DNA of 64,000 bases from Laccaria trichodermophora (GCA_018417955.1 JACTVC010000014.1:558001-622000); one strand, 5' to 3'; shown: positions 24,060 through 36,246, numbered from the stretch's first letter. Made by a program: numbers and translations. Notes: generated by a model from the sequence alone, not told the origin.

Positions 24060-24448
24060 GGAGCCAAGGACCTCAAAAGTATTTCAGTATCCAATAGGGA
24101 GATAATGCTGCAACGATAGCACAAACGTGGTACGCTGATATATCGCCAGTGCTTATTTCTGCTAATGCAATGGATGGCAGGCGGTCGAATTTCCGTGTCC
24201 TCGGCGTCCTCAGGAGCCTCCTGCGCCTTCGCTTTGGGTGCTGCTGCCTCCTTTGCTTTCGCGGACTTCTTGGGTTTCTTCTTCTTTTTCTGCGTCGTCA
24301 CCACCGGGTCCTCGACGACTTTCTGAATCTGGTGAAGTCTCCCCGGAGCGAATCAGAGGCGTCCAGGATCCCAAAATGTAGGTGGTAGTATTTCGTCGGT
24401 GTCTGGAGAGGGCGGAATCTCGTCGACTGGGGCCTTTGCGTCATCCAT
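24060..24448 (-). pseudogene. TPR-gene 5' pseudogene
   Basis: This is a partial copy of the first exon and exon 2 start of the TPR gene at 20406. It keeps KKKPKKSAKAKEAA and CISRNKHWRYIS, but frameshifts occur just after the start (near 24400) and after RYIS. No downstream exons exist, so it cannot make the TPR protein. Confidence 0.75.
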
Positions 24449-25674
24449 GGTTTCCAGCAGTAGTATCCGCCGTCGCTCTCAACGGAGAACATCGAGAAAT
24501 CGTAAGGAAGTAAGGTCGAGGTGACAGAACCTGGCAAGAAACTTGGAAAACTTCCCACGATAAGAACTCAACTCCCTTCAACACGGCGATCTCGATGAGG
24601 TCTTTTCAGAATGAAGCCTTCCTGCCCCATATATATGGTGGTATACAACGGCAAAACTATGACGATGACACCCTTTCTTGGAAACTAATCATCTTTGCAA
24701 GACGGGTAATGCATTGGTAATGCACTCTTTCCTACGCTTTCTGATTGACGTCAACTGACAGACAATTGATCAAGGCTTCTGTGATTATGAACAGCGGAAA
24801 CCTTCTGAATCTGCCCCCTACCCCCCTGTCCATGAATCTTGCACTTTTCGCAAGACAATTCTGCAGAGCCTCTTCGACAGGGACGAAATAGCATCGCCTT
24901 TTGTTTCCGTAATCCTTTTGCTGTGAGCATGCAAGATACGTCCAGACATGGTCGTATAGCGCTAGTCGCAGCGGATAAGAGCTGCATTTACGACAGTTTC
25001 TCTCTTTCTTGCTGTGTCGGAAGCGGCAACCCATGTACACCCTTCTAATATACTAGCTTGATCTTAGGATTTAACCGGATCGCACTTTGCACAGCGTAAA
25101 AAGGCGGAAAACTGCGGAAAATCTGTAAGTAGCGCATCTCGGCAGCTTATTTTCAAGCTCTGACCGGACCGCACTCCCACAACTTTTGTACAGCGTAACA
25201 AGGCGTAAGTGGGCGCATCTATACACTACCTTCAAGCTCACCGCGTTCCAACCATGTGCCGACTTTTGCCGGCCGCGAAAAGCGTCAACTGCGCGAATAG
25301 ATTTCCTTTTCCTCTTGTGGTATCACGGCTGAAATCCGTCCAGTAATCCCAAGAAACCTCCATTCCAATGGTTGGATTGATTTACAGGAGCTGCAGGGTA
25401 CCGAAGGTTTTTCTCAGGTTCACCGTGACTCCCTTTACGCTTCCCGGTCAATCATCTCAATACAACCGGTTTCAAAAATGATTGTGTTCCACCTCCAGCC
25501 TCGGGTTAGGAACGAAAACTCATAATGTTGTGATGGTGTTAGTGCTCTAAAAGCTCGGTGACGTGCACTCCTTCATGACTAAAGATTCGCCTCAGGACTT
25601 ATCGACCCCTTGAGTACTATATAAACACCTTCAGAATCGTGTAGACTCACCATCCCTCCGACATCTTGGCATAC
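24449..25674. other. Duplicated 5' flank of dsRBD gene B
   Basis: This is a diverged copy of 20407-21656 and contains the same TATATGGTGGTATACAACGG element at 24635. No supported ORF. Confidence 0.45.
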
Positions 25675-26056
25675 ATGAGCGGTAAATTCAGCTTAAACGC
25701 GTTATTACTGGCGTTTTCTGACTGCCTTCTCAGATTCTGTTCATCGTCTGAACACTCTATATCAACGCCTTTTTGGAGGCTCTTTCCCTCGATATGATTA
25801 CCACTGCAGTGGACATCAACACGAGACCAACTGGCAATGTAACATATTCAGCTGTAAGCAAAAAAAAAAAAACACACTCTGTTCTGTCCACTGACGATTT
25901 TATTCCCTTACAGCGAACAATGCGGACGATCGTCCCATCGGCGTAGGTGGGGGGCTGACTAAAAGATATTCCGCGAGCGCTGCAGCGGATAGCGCTTTTC
26001 GGCTTCTATATCGAAATTATTATGACAGTGACTCCTGGGCCTTTGAAGGGTTGTGA
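25675..26056 (+). CDS. Small dsRBD-like protein, copy B
   Basis: Exons 25675-25681, 25734-25853 and 25914-26056 join in frame to 89 aa, with the same phase-1 introns as copy A and an identical 120-nt middle exon. The domain reads MSDSVHRLNTLYQRLF, YDYHCSGHQHETNWQCNIF, then PIGVGGGLTKRYSASAAADS. The GPxH loop is changed to GHQH. The KKxAK motif is reduced to TKRYS, so dsRNA contact is probably weakened. The acidic tail of copy A is absent; translation stops at FEGL. Confidence 0.68.
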
Positions 26057-27635
26057 TACAGCGAGGGGGGGCTGGGTGGGTTTTATGGAAGACCCACCCG
26101 GCCTCCTTTGGGACTTGAGAACATAGATATCCGCCCACAGCGATTGTCTATGTACCCTGTTGCCTTCTCTCCCTTTCCTGTATGGACGCTTGAAGTAGAG
26201 TCTGGGATGCTGGACAGTTGACGTTTGATACCCACGGATGAGAGAATAGAAATCTGTGCTGATACCCACGAGACATAGGCTTGTTGTTATTATACCTCAA
26301 TTACTTATACCCGTTCTGTTTCGCCCAAACGAACCTCGATCTGAAGTTTGAACCCTATGCGCCCAGCTAGAAAAAAACGACACTAAGTACTTCGTCTAAT
26401 CCCAGGACCAGGGTGCCAGGGTGCCAGGGTGCCAATCCCGACATCATCACTGGCACAGCTTTACCAAAGCTTTACTTCTTATTTATGCAACACGGTGACT
26501 CGGAGATGATGTCCACGACTACCAGCACACGTGGCAATTGCACTCTCATGGAGGAACAGCATCCTTCGGAAAGTCACATCATCTCTCGGAGGCAAAGATT
26601 CATGTGTGCACTGGCAAGTTGGCAACTTCTGTTTGACAGCCACTGTACCAACCGTGTCCTTCTGTTGAAACAGTGGCAAATCGAATAGATCAATGCTGGT
26701 AATTGGTACAACAACCAGAAGCCTCTCGGGTCCCCCCTGTTTCTGCAGGGTAGGAAAGACAACTTTGCAGAGCCTTCAACTTCGAATGAACGGTATTGCG
26801 TTTATCTTGGCTGTGAGCACTGCAGTCAAATACGCACGCAAAGACACAATCTAAGCACCATTACCAACGGTAAAGGTCGCTGCTATGCAGTTAGTAGTTT
26901 CTTTCCTTTTTGCCGCACCGAACCAGGCGCTACTACACCCACTTTCGGGTTCATAATAGGCATTTCAAAACATATGACTCAATTCTACTACGTCCAAGCA
27001 GTGCGAGCCACTTAGACCACGCTTGGGACGTATTGGGGCTATAAACCGCAAGCCATCAGCAACGCCGGCCGGAAAATTGTACTCGCATCAAGTACAACTT
27101 GTCTTCAACTTCTCTAAGCCACCGCCCAAGTTGTATCAAACTCCACAGTAATTACAAGCTGCTGTAACAACCCCGAAAAGCGTCACTACGCGCAGCTGGA
27201 TCTTTTTAACCGTCCTCATGCGTCTTATATTGCGGGCGGGATTATGGCCAGATTTCGTTTGTTGCTTCGAAACTTGAAACCCGGCACTTGCTACTTATAC
27301 TTATTATTCTGTACTCGGTTTACAAGATCTATGGCAGCATCAAAAGTTTCCTCTTGGTTTCCTCCCAGGTTCGCCGTGACTCCTTTACTGCATTTGAGGG
27401 ATTTATCTCCCTTCCGGTACGGCCGCGTTGAAAATGTCTGGTTATTCCCGCTGTTCCATTCCAAGCTCCGAGTAAGGATGGGATTCCGGATGCTCATGAT
27501 GTCGCAGTTGTTGCACTGCTCCAAAGGCTCGATATATCTTCTAATCTGGACAGTCACTACTCAGCAAAATCTTGCACGTCCCACCGTCAACCACATCGCC
27601 ACCATCGCCTCGTCATCCTCAACAATCCAGCGTTC
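26057..27635. other. Spacer between dsRBD genes B and C
   Basis: The 3' flank of gene B is followed by a diverged dsRBD-unit upstream region; the stretch at 26700-26900 resembles 24790-24970 and 32290-32460. A short tandem of GGTGCCAG units lies at 26408-26432. No supported gene. Confidence 0.4.
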
Positions 27636-28011
27636 ATGGACCGTAAGTAAATATTGCACCCGCTGTTGTCAGTGACTTAAATCTTCTCACCTTCCCGCAG
27701 GCTCGAACAGAAATTACTTGGCTACTGTCATTCAACGCCTTTTTCCAGGCTACGAAGCTGAATATGCTTACAGTCGCTTTGGAAGCCAGCATGTTACAAC
27801 CTGGGAGTGTTCCATATATTGTGGGCAATTTGTTCGTAAAGTTGACAATCATTAAACTCACTCACTCCCTTGTAAAGTGTACCATAGGATGATTGGCATC
27901 GGGCAGGGGTCTAGTCGGGCATCCGCCGCGGAGTGTGCAGCCCATCGTGCTGTCGCTTACCATTTGCATCCTCGATACATTCGGCAGTGCCCCTGGGCCT
28001 TTCGCAGGTGA
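27636..28011 (+). CDS. Small dsRBD-like protein, copy C
   Basis: Exons 27636-27642 (MDR), 27701-27820 (again 120 nt) and 27878-28011 would give 86 aa: NRNYLATVIQRLFPG, YSRFGSQHVTTWECSIY, then MIGIGQGSSRASAAECAAH and ending WAFRR. The second intron needs a GTAAAG acceptor, where the related genes have GCACAG or TTGCAG. Either a weak AAG acceptor is used or the gene is newly broken. GPxH is GSQH, and KKxAK is replaced by SRASA. Confidence 0.5.
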
Positions 28012-28769
28012 ATGTAAAGGAAAGGGGCGTCGGGGGGATGTACTACATAAGTAGGCAAAGGTTAAAACCCATCCTGTCCACTTTGGGAGCTTACTAAGAA
28101 CGTTTGACTGTGGATTATCTGCCTTTCAGCGATTGTCCATGTTCGTAGATGTTCGTCCGTTTGTGTGAGCAATTGCCAATTGCTCGAGTCGTTTATGGCC
28201 CTAGTAGGTAAGTAAGGCAACTAATTATTTCTAACCAAATCTTGGTTCGATACTCCGGAATTCTCCAGACTTCTGCGCATCCACGTACATCGCCAAAACA
28301 CTTTCGGCGTCGTTTGGCGTCGTCGGCCCCAAGCATCTTGACCTCAATTACAAACCTTAGGCTACTGAATAAACATTACATATGAGTTCTAGCTTTGAGT
28401 CATTGAAGAGTGCACAAAATTTGGGCCACAAATAAAAGACTTGGAGCTCATCGTTGGAAACAGTGAGCAGGAACCAACGATGACCAATGTCGATCGACAA
28501 AATAAACATTTGCATCTACATAGTCTAAAATTTGTGCTAACCTTGGGTGTTGATACCATCTGGAGTCGATTATAATGACACCAACATGTAGATTGAATCG
28601 TTTTTCCCCAGATCCTGGACCGCTATATCAGGCTGTTCGCACAATGTGGAGGATCGTGACACCACCACGCTCCTCCCCTTTTGTCGTTCCGTGATTCCTC
28701 CATCAAACATTGAAATACGCGGCATAGCATGATGGGCTGACCCAGAATTTGCAAGCGTAGTAACGGATA
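28012..28769. other. 3' flank of dsRBD gene C
   Basis: The CTAAGAACGTTTGACTGTGG element (28093-28112) and a following segment match the flank of the remnant at 22908-23480. Homology stops near 28490, where the F-box gene region begins. Confidence 0.45.
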
Positions 28770-31529
28770 TCAAATTTGTGCAACAATCTCAACTTTTTCC
28801 CAATGATCGTGTTGAAGGGGTTCAGCTATGTGGTGCCTGACGGTATAGATCAACCAGTGTTTCTAAAATTACAATAATTCGGTACTCACTTTCGGCATAG
28901 ATGTGGTATCAAGCGGTCCATCGACCATAGCTGGTAAATAGGTCGCTTCGGGCACATTTTGCACATGAACTGGCAAGGGGGTTCCAGCGAATAGTGAAAG
29001 GGTTTGCGAGAACTATATCCCCGTGGAAAGTTGAACCGGTGCTTGTACGCGATGACATCTTTGCCAACGACTGGCTTCTCAATGCCATGACTACCGTGAA
29101 TGAAGCGTAAATTGAGAGGAACGAGAAAGTGGTCAGACGATGACTCACCTTTCATTGACATGAACCTTTGCAAACGGAAGTGAAACACTCTGTTCAAAAT
29201 GTTCCGAGCAATGGTTGCATCCCCAGGCCGGCGACACAGGGGAAGGGTGAAGGGGTTCTTGCTCTTTCACGAATCGCGTCGCTTCCTGTGTGAGAAGCTG
29301 CCAAGAACACACGGCATGTTGCCGTGCATGCGTAATCTATGCAACTTTCAATAAACTAGAAAGACGACAACGATTGCCAAGAAACCTACACATTCTGTCC
29401 ATGTATATGCCTTTCGTCCTCGGACACCTCGTATAGACAAGATGGGGCAGGATCCACAAAAAAAGCGGGCGTCAATCAGGTCAAGCTGTTCTGTCGTCGT
29501 TGTCCCAGGGTCGAGCCCCAAAGAGCGTATGAGCGAAGTTGAAGCAGCACGACCGACCGAGTTGAACTCGAGTTTCAGATGGGGAAAAGGAAGACGGGGA
29601 AAGAGAGGTTCTCGAGATTTCTGGTTCATGTGCGAGCAAATATTCGTCCATCCACAAAGTGCCACGCCGGAGATATGGCCAAACTGACATATCCTGCATC
29701 CAAAAACAGATGTTGCCAAATTTAGGCGGGCGTAACAGTCCATGGAAGCGACGGAGTGATCGGTACCTTCTGGCAGCAAGGAAGCCAGACGGTTTACTTG
29801 GGAGTCCATGAATTGTAGAGTAAGCCGAGGAAAACGAACCAGTGCATCGTTCTTTGAAATCTCTCCAATAACATCATCTTTCGAAGAGATGAAATCATCA
29901 AAGAGTTTGTAAACTTCAGGCAGAGGCATGGTGGATGTCCACTGTTCTGGCTTCAACGTCTTGGTATACTCCGTATAACGTAACTTGACCACTTTTTTAC
30001 GTTCCAGAACCAGTCTCTTCCTTCTTTTCATATTCACTGCTCTTTCAAGGTTGGGCTTTATCTTCCGGTACACTTGAGGAATAAATCATTAGAAACCAAA
30101 GAGTTCTGCTGCATAAGACGCTTACCCTTCCGTGTGAGCCGTGTGATGCTATATTTGTACAACGTTGTAAGAGCAATGTATTGAGCAGCAGTTGTATCAC
30201 GTGGGTCATGTCCTATGTTCGAAAGTCGAGTCATGCATCTGTGATTAGATATCTCAGCATACCAGGAAAGTTGCAACGAAGTAGATGCTTACCTTTTGGC
30301 CATCTCCCCTTTCAAACGTTCCCTTTCAAAAGATAAATCACTATAAATGGTTTGTGCCCATCTGTTGGCTCCTGAAGCATTCTACAACACATTGAGAGAA
30401 AGCCGCAAAGGCCATGAGAAACACGCACAGCCTCATTCTCGTCAAGTTTGGCTGTAACCTCGGATAAGAAGACTCGATATTTTTCGCCAGCACCTGGTAC
30501 CTCCGCAGCAATGTCGCCCAGGAATTCCTTTACCCTGTCGACCATTGCCTCGACGTCCTTTTTCAGATACCGTACATAGCCGGTTCCACCCAGGCCGCTA
30601 AGGAGATAGCTCGCGCTGCCTATACAGAGTCAGCTTTCTCATGCCACGAATACTTGCTCACTTACCTCGCCGAAATGTCCTCGGAACCAGTTCCCAGACA
30701 ACAGCAAGATCGTTTTGGGAGTTTTCTGATATGATGTGGACCATATCGCGTTGGTGCACCACATGGGTTCCCTGGAGGTTGAAAGAGAGGTTAACAAACT
30801 GAAAGTTAGGAGTCAGTCATTACCAACCCAACAGACTTCACACAGTCGTTTCTGGAAGGAAAAGTCGGGGAGAGCCCCATGACTCCCACAGATCTGTTCA
30901 GGGGTATTGATTGAGATTATTGAATTCAGCTAGCAAATCGACTCACATCACAAGTGTCGGGACCGAATAACAGAGATGACCATTGGGGTTCAGACATACC
31001 CTTCGGGCAGGATGGCAACTCCTTGTGTATGCGAAAGGCATTTATCCACACGCCTCTGTACCTTGGATTCAGAATTATACTTCTGAAGGTTTTAGAGGAT
31101 TGTATAAGGTGATAGAGGTCCACAGGGTGTAAAGACTCAAATATCTGGACAAAAGGTAAGGAGGATTCGAGAAGCAGAAGAAGTGGGCTGACCCCGAAGA
31201 GAACATCAGTCGGCAGTGCAAGGAAATTACTCAGATCCAAACGTTTGTATTTGAAGCATGTTCTGGTCGCCTTTCTTGCCTCTTTCATAATCCGACCAGT
31301 CATATAGTTCGCTTGGACATACGTTTAGACAACGCGAGGGTGTAAAAATAGTTGACATGGACGAACCACGGACATATGGGTCATACAGAGCCCTCCTGCA
31401 TACATTCGGTTGGCCTTCTAGCAACTCGTCAACTCCCACTGCGTCGAAGGGAAGAACCTGGTAGGGTTCCATCAACAAATGTCTGCAAAAATTGGCTAGA
31501 TTCAAGGCAGCAAAATCTTCTTCTTCCAT
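28770..31529 (-). CDS. F-box protein (Agaricomycete type), many exons
   Basis: This is a probable SCF ubiquitin-ligase adaptor. From ATG 31529, exon 1 (31367-31529) reads MEEEDFAALNLANFC and ends DPYVR. It splices to NYMTGRIMKEARKATRTCF, then the F-box: LPTDVLF-GIFESLHPVDLY, QSSKTFRSIILNPRYRGVW. Later exons give SEPQWSSLLFG, a cysteine segment (ICGSHGAL, RLCEVCW), VKEFLGDIAAEVPG, ERERLKGEMAKR, then 29348-30073 with LERAVNMKRRKRL and FFCGSCPILS, and finally HARQHAVCSWQLL and PAWGCNHCSEHF. At least ten introns are needed. The final exon is ambiguous: stop at 28822 or 28770. It interrupts the dsRBD array. Confidence 0.75.
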
Positions 31530-31639
31530 AAGAGTGCTGAGTGAGCGGTGGCCAGAAAAACTTCGAAAGAGAAAAACGGTTCATGTAAGTCATAACGCAC
31601 CTGGATAACTTGGTCAGGTTCGATGTGAAGTCAAGCTCA

Positions 31640-32170
31640 CGTGAGCCGTTTGGCTCTCCGCGACCCAGCTGGCAACCGCAGCTCTACAGGCCTTGCTAGA
31701 GAAACACAACGATCCCCTCGATTCTCTGCTGCCGTGTCTATTTTCAAAACAATATCAAATTGGATGACGGGTTCGAGGGGCAAGACGCGTCAAAAAAGTA
31801 TCACGAACAGCACAACTCAAATCAAAACGTGCAAGGAGGCGACGAACGTCGAAGAGGGCAGAAAGAAGGTTCGTCTGCATGTTCTGTTTATCTGCGAGAA
31901 GCCCGACGCTCCCGAAATCTTGTCCCAGTGCACCCGATTCAGAATTAAGCGGCGTCCACGAGAAAACAACAAACACGGAGTATGTCCCCTTGACAAAAAC
32001 CCTATCCGACCCCGACATCGGCTATGGGGGACTCGGGTAGATGACACGTGGTCCTCTTGACATTAATTGCACTGAACAACGCAGCAATCCTCCAAGTGCG
32101 CAAGCGCCAATGTCGATGAAGACTCATAGACGCCCTTCTTTTCATTATACGGAGATACATCACGAAGGAT
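31640..32170 (+). pseudogene. SURF6 5' fragment 2 (degraded)
   Basis: ACACAACGATCCCCTCGATT and the following 300 nt correspond to SURF6 exon 1, its first intron and the start of exon 2, with scattered changes and stops. It is nearest to the fragments at 23530 and 36725. It sits directly before dsRBD unit D. Confidence 0.55.
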
Positions 32171-33032
32171 AATCAATATCTTGACGAAGACACCCTTTTG
32201 TCGCGAAATAGTTTCCAGTTTATGTTTCACGCATCCATTCTGCATGAAGTTGAAGGACTGACAGGGTTTAGGGACAAAATCAAGACTGTTATTATCATTG
32301 GAAGAACGGAAACCTTCTGATCCCCCTCGCTCTTGCACGGCTCGAAAGGCAGCTTTGCAGAGCCTACAACAGGGGATGATTGATATTGCTGCCTGCACAC
32401 CGGTGCTGTAAAACACCGCCGTCAATATGCACACAAAGGCATCCCAGTGGGTCGACTGAGCGCCTCCTCCGACAATGAAGGGCTGCTGCGCGACAGATCC
32501 CTTTTTTCCCGCCGCATCGGAGGTTTCAGCCCACCTGTCCTCTTGTGTGGGTTACTGTCATGTTTCTTTCCGAATATGTTGCGATCTTAATCTACTAACA
32601 CTCTTTGTAGGTCCGGTCCACCTGGATCTTGGACCGTTGTAGGGCCGTGCGCTGCACAACAATGTCGGCCGTCGGCTCACAGCGTACTGCCAAGGCCAAA
32701 AGAATTGTACGCGCATCGTACAACTTGTTTTAAGTTTCAACTTGATGGCGAATATCCTATGAAAAGTGCTCTTACAGAGCCAACAAACTCACATCATTAT
32801 GGAACTGCAGTGGGTTTACAGGAGCTGAGGCGGAAACGAAGGTTCGTTCAGGATCACCAACAATCTACGGCTTCTTGTGATACATCATATCTCCCGATGC
32901 CGTCACGTTTCAACCCATTTGTTGTCCCTACTGTTCCAGCCACGCGCCCGAATCGACTTGAACCAGAAAGCTGATGATGTCGCGACTGCTGTATTGATTG
33001 GAACTCAGAGCTCGGTACTCGCGCCACAAGCC
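32171..33032. other. Upstream region of dsRBD gene D
   Basis: This non-coding repeat-unit sequence is shared with 34700-35560 (gene E) and 37280-38260 (gene F). A TATAAG box at 33038 lies close to the start codon, as in the other D-F units. Confidence 0.4.
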
Positions 33033-33459
33033 ATGTTTATAAGAATCGAGAGTCACCATGGGACTCAGCAATACTTACCCACACAAAAAATCATGGAATC
33101 CGTGGAGCGTAAGTACAGCTCCAAGCATTAGTGTCAGCACCTTTCTAACTTTGTCGCAGACCACAAGAACCGGCTGAACGCCATCCTGCAATGCCTCTTT
33201 CCCGACGTTCTACTTGAATCCAATTACGAACAGTCTGGACCTTGCCATGATCCGACCTGGCAGTGTGACATATATCGTATGTTGCAGTAAACTTACTTCC
33301 TAATCCTTTGTGATTTACTTCCTTTGCACAGTTGACGGTGTGCACATTGGTTCCGGCAAGGGTATCACAAAGCCATACGCATCTGAAGGCGCAGCGGAGA
33401 GCGCTGTTGAATATCTACGTCGCCAATACTCTGAACAGTATCCCCGTGCCTTCCGCTAG
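33033..33459 (+). CDS. Small dsRBD-like protein, copy D
   Basis: Exon 1 ends at 33108; exons 33160-33276 and 33332-33459 follow. Starting at 33033 the protein is 106 aa; the more conservative ATG at 33093 (MESVE) gives 86 aa and matches the short first exons of E and F. The domain reads KNRLNAILQCLFPDV, YEQSGPCHDPTWQCDIY, DGVHIGSGKGITKPYASEGA and AVEYLRRQY. GPCH is intact. KKxAK is changed to TKPYAS, leaving one lysine. Both introns are phase 1, and intron 2 (GTATGTTGCAG) is nearly identical in D, E and F, indicating recent duplication. Confidence 0.75.
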
Positions 33460-33771
33460 TGATGCGGTGAAGGGGCGCTGGGTGGGTTCATTTCGATATC
33501 CACTCCTTTATGCCCTTTTGGGTGCTTAAGATCGTTTGACTGTGGACATTCTGCTGCTACGCCTACAGTGATTGTCCATATCGTTCGTTACTTTTGCTCT
33601 CTTTATCTGTGTGGACGACTCCCAAGGGGTACGCACGGATGAGAGAATAAAGGCCCTCTCTCCTCAAACTAGATGTAGCCTTGCTGCCAATATATATCTT
33701 TTCTTGTCCGCGAGTCCCAAACAACTTTGAACCCTTTGAACAAGCTTTGACTCTCGCCTCACTTACTACGA

Positions 33772-33783
33772 CCCTAACCCTAA
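33772..33783 (+). promoter_or_regulatory. Telomere-like (CCCTAA)2 box, duplicated copy
   Basis: Two CCCTAA units precede the SURF6 fragment in this unit, at the same relative place as the box in front of intact SURF6. It is now in front of a pseudogene. Confidence 0.45.
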
Positions 33784-33819
33784 CTTGACCCTAAAGCTCC
33801 TTTCTTTCCCTCCCGATAT

Positions 33820-34263
33820 CATAGCCGACTCCAGCAGCGGTCCTACGCGCCTCATTGCAAGGACACAACGACGCCTTCAAGTTTCTCCTTCGTTTGATCC
33901 CTGCACAATAGAATGACGAGACAGAGGGCCGAGTTGCGTCAAAGTACCAAAAACACTATAGGAAACAAAACGCGCCCAAGCAAGAGGCGACGAAGAAGGC
34001 AAAAAGAGGCAAGGTTTGTCTGGAGATTATCTAAATTGCGAAAAATCTGACACTTGCGAAGCTTGACCCAGCGAACTATAAATCCATAGTCGACATCCAG
34101 AGTAAAGCGGTCTCCGCGAGAAAACAACGAACTTAGGGGAAGCGGAAAGCTCTGATGAAGAATCTGCATCAGAAGGCGATGAGCAACATTCAGACGCTGC
34201 CTTGAACGCTGACCTCGAGGCCCATATGGCTTTAGAAGAGGACGAAACTATGGACGCAGACAC
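33820..34263 (+). pseudogene. SURF6 5' fragment 3
   Basis: This copies SURF6 from just before the ATG (which is lost: ATAGCCGACTCCAGCAGCGG) through exon 1, intron 1 and the acidic part of exon 2 (GAGCAACATTCAGACGCTGC at 34181). It ends abruptly at a TGA near 34277. Several deletions disrupt exon 1. Confidence 0.65.
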
Positions 34264-34329
34264 TCTGGAATCTGTTTGACGTCGACTGCACTGACTCCTG
34301 TTGAAGACAGTTACAGATTAAATCGGTCA

Positions 34330-34690
34330 AGGCTCAGGGCAGTGTTTACAAAAGCCAGAAACATCTGGCTTCCCCTTGTCCTTGCAGCAGGCGGAAAGAA
34401 GGTTCGTCCGAATGGTCTGTTTATCTGCGAGAAACCTGACACTCGCGAAAGCTCGTCCCAGTGAACCATACCTCTTTCGCTGCCATCCAGAACTAAGCGG
34501 TGTCCACGATCAATGACACACCAAAACCGGAACTGGAAATTTCTGTCTGTCCCTTTGGCAAAGAACCTGCAATTGAGGGCGATAAACAATATTCAAATGC
34601 GGTCATGATATTGATTCGACCCGACATCGGCTTTGACTTAAACGGGGACTCGGGAAGGTGGTTCCCACGACACTACTCAAACCGAACAAC
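34330..34690 (+). pseudogene. SURF6 5' fragment 4 (diverged)
   Basis: A second, older-looking SURF6-related fragment lies immediately downstream. AGGCGGAAAGAAGGTTCG and the following TCTGCGAGAAACCTGACACTCG correspond to the exon 1/intron 1 region. The remainder matches 36900-37160 and 31860-32060. Confidence 0.5.
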
Positions 34691-35564
34691 AAACCGATCC
34701 TTCAAGCGCCCGAAGCCAATGTTGATACAGAAACCTTCTCGTTCCCCCTCATCCTTGCGCTGTTCGCTCCGCAGAGCCGGCAACAGGGAATGGATGATAT
34801 CGCCTTTTATTGCTTGTGCACCTGTGCTGTAAGTCTGTGAGTCACCGCAGTCAATATGCACACCAATGCATGGACCACTGAACGCCGCCTCCGACAACAA
34901 AGGGCTGCTACCCGACAGATCCTCCTACCTGGGGGCGTCAGCCCATCCTTCTTCCCGTGTGACTCACCGGCATCTGCCACTTCCGGAATATGGGCGACGA
35001 AAGAAATCTACGCGTTGCCAGGAGCCTGGAGGAGGATCGGCGATTACGTGCTACTTGGAGGTAACCTAATTTTTTTCAAATAGGGTGCGATCTTGATCTA
35101 CCTATACTCAAGCAACACGGTTTCACCTGCACTTTGGACCGTGCGCTGCACAAATACTTATGTGGACGTAGACAAGATCCAGGAACGATGGCGTGCGCAT
35201 CAGTCTTCGTTTTCACTCCCACTTTTGACCTACTAAATTACAGGTGTTGTGTCAGCCGTCAGCTCACAGTGTAGTGCAAGAAAATCTATGCGCATCAGTA
35301 CAACTCGTCTCCAAGTTTCACCGCCCTGATGGCGAATATGAAAAGTGCTGTTACAGAGCTGAGTTCGCCGTCACTCTACACCTTCTGCTGATTCATTGTA
35401 TAGTCGCGTTGCAGTGCATTGATCAAGTCTCTACTGTTGTTCCTCCCCCAGTACCGTGCTCGATTTTTTTCCGAGTCGCTGATGGTGTGGTGATTGCTTT
35501 ATTGCTCTGAATTCAGGGCTTGGTTTGGCGCCACAAGTCGTGCTTATAAGCATCAAGAGTCGCC
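34691..35564. other. Upstream region of dsRBD gene E
   Basis: Repeat-unit sequence homologous to 32290-33030 and 37360-38260; no supported ORF. A TATAAG motif at 35546 lies about 20 nt before the start codon. Confidence 0.4.
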
Positions 35565-35932
35565 ATGAGCCTCACTCAAAAAATCATGGCAACGACGCAT
35601 CGTAAGTGCAGCTCCAGGCATTAGTGCTAGCACTTTCCTGACTTTGTCGCAGATAAGAATTACCTCAACACCATACTTCAGCGCCTCTTTCTTGACGTTC
35701 CACCACTTGAATACAAGTACGATCAGGATCCCACCTGCTGGCAGTGTGCTATATATTGTATGTTGCAGTCAACTTACTTCCTTCCTGATCGTTTGTGATT
35801 TACCTCCTTTGCACAGTGGACAGTGTACATATTGGCACCGGGGAAGGTATCAATAAGCAACATGCATCTGAAGGCGCAGCGAAGAGTGCTGCTGTCTATT
35901 TGCATGGCCAATACCCCGAGGCCTTCCGGTAG
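35565..35932 (+). CDS. Small dsRBD-like protein, copy E
   Basis: Exons 35565-35601, 35653-35757 and 35817-35932 give 85 aa (MSLTQKIMATTH, then KNYLNTILQRLFLDV, YKYDQDPTCWQCAIY, DSVHIGTGEGINKQHASEGA, ending YPEAFR). A 12-nt deletion relative to copy D removes the SGPCH loop entirely while keeping frame. KKxAK is NKQHA. The frame and splice sites are intact despite loss of canonical RNA-contact residues. Confidence 0.72.
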
Positions 35933-36246
35933 TGATGCAGTGAAGGGGCGCTGGGTGGGTTCACCTCTAAACCCACTCTTTTATGCCCCTTCGGATGCTT
36001 AAGAACGTTTGACTGTGGATATTCTGCTGCCGCACCTACAGCGCTAGCGATTGGTCCATATCCTTCGTTGCTTTTGCTCTCTTTAGTTCAGATTTACGGA
36101 TGAGAGAGAGAGAGAGTAGAGGCTCTCTCTCCTCAGACTCGATATAACCTTGTTTCCATCCTAAATATACCCTTTCTTGTCCGCTCGCAAGCAATTTCGA
36201 AGCTTGAGCAAAAAATCAAAGCAAACGTTTTTCAAGTAGTTTATGA

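Larger units (their letters stand above)
24040..26365. repeat. Duplication block, copy 2 (TPR 5' pseudogene + dsRBD gene B)
   Basis: This is the diverged second copy of 20010-22620, with the same order of landmarks and numerous small indels. Both copies run in the same orientation, consistent with unequal exchange or tandem duplication. Confidence 0.75.

Noticed and set aside
28190..28262. tRNA-like A box (TATGGCCCTAGTAGG) and B box (TGGTTCGATACTCC)
   Set aside because: No 7-bp acceptor stem pairs across the candidate, and the segment is part of the duplicated dsRBD 3' flank, where the other copy lacks the B box.
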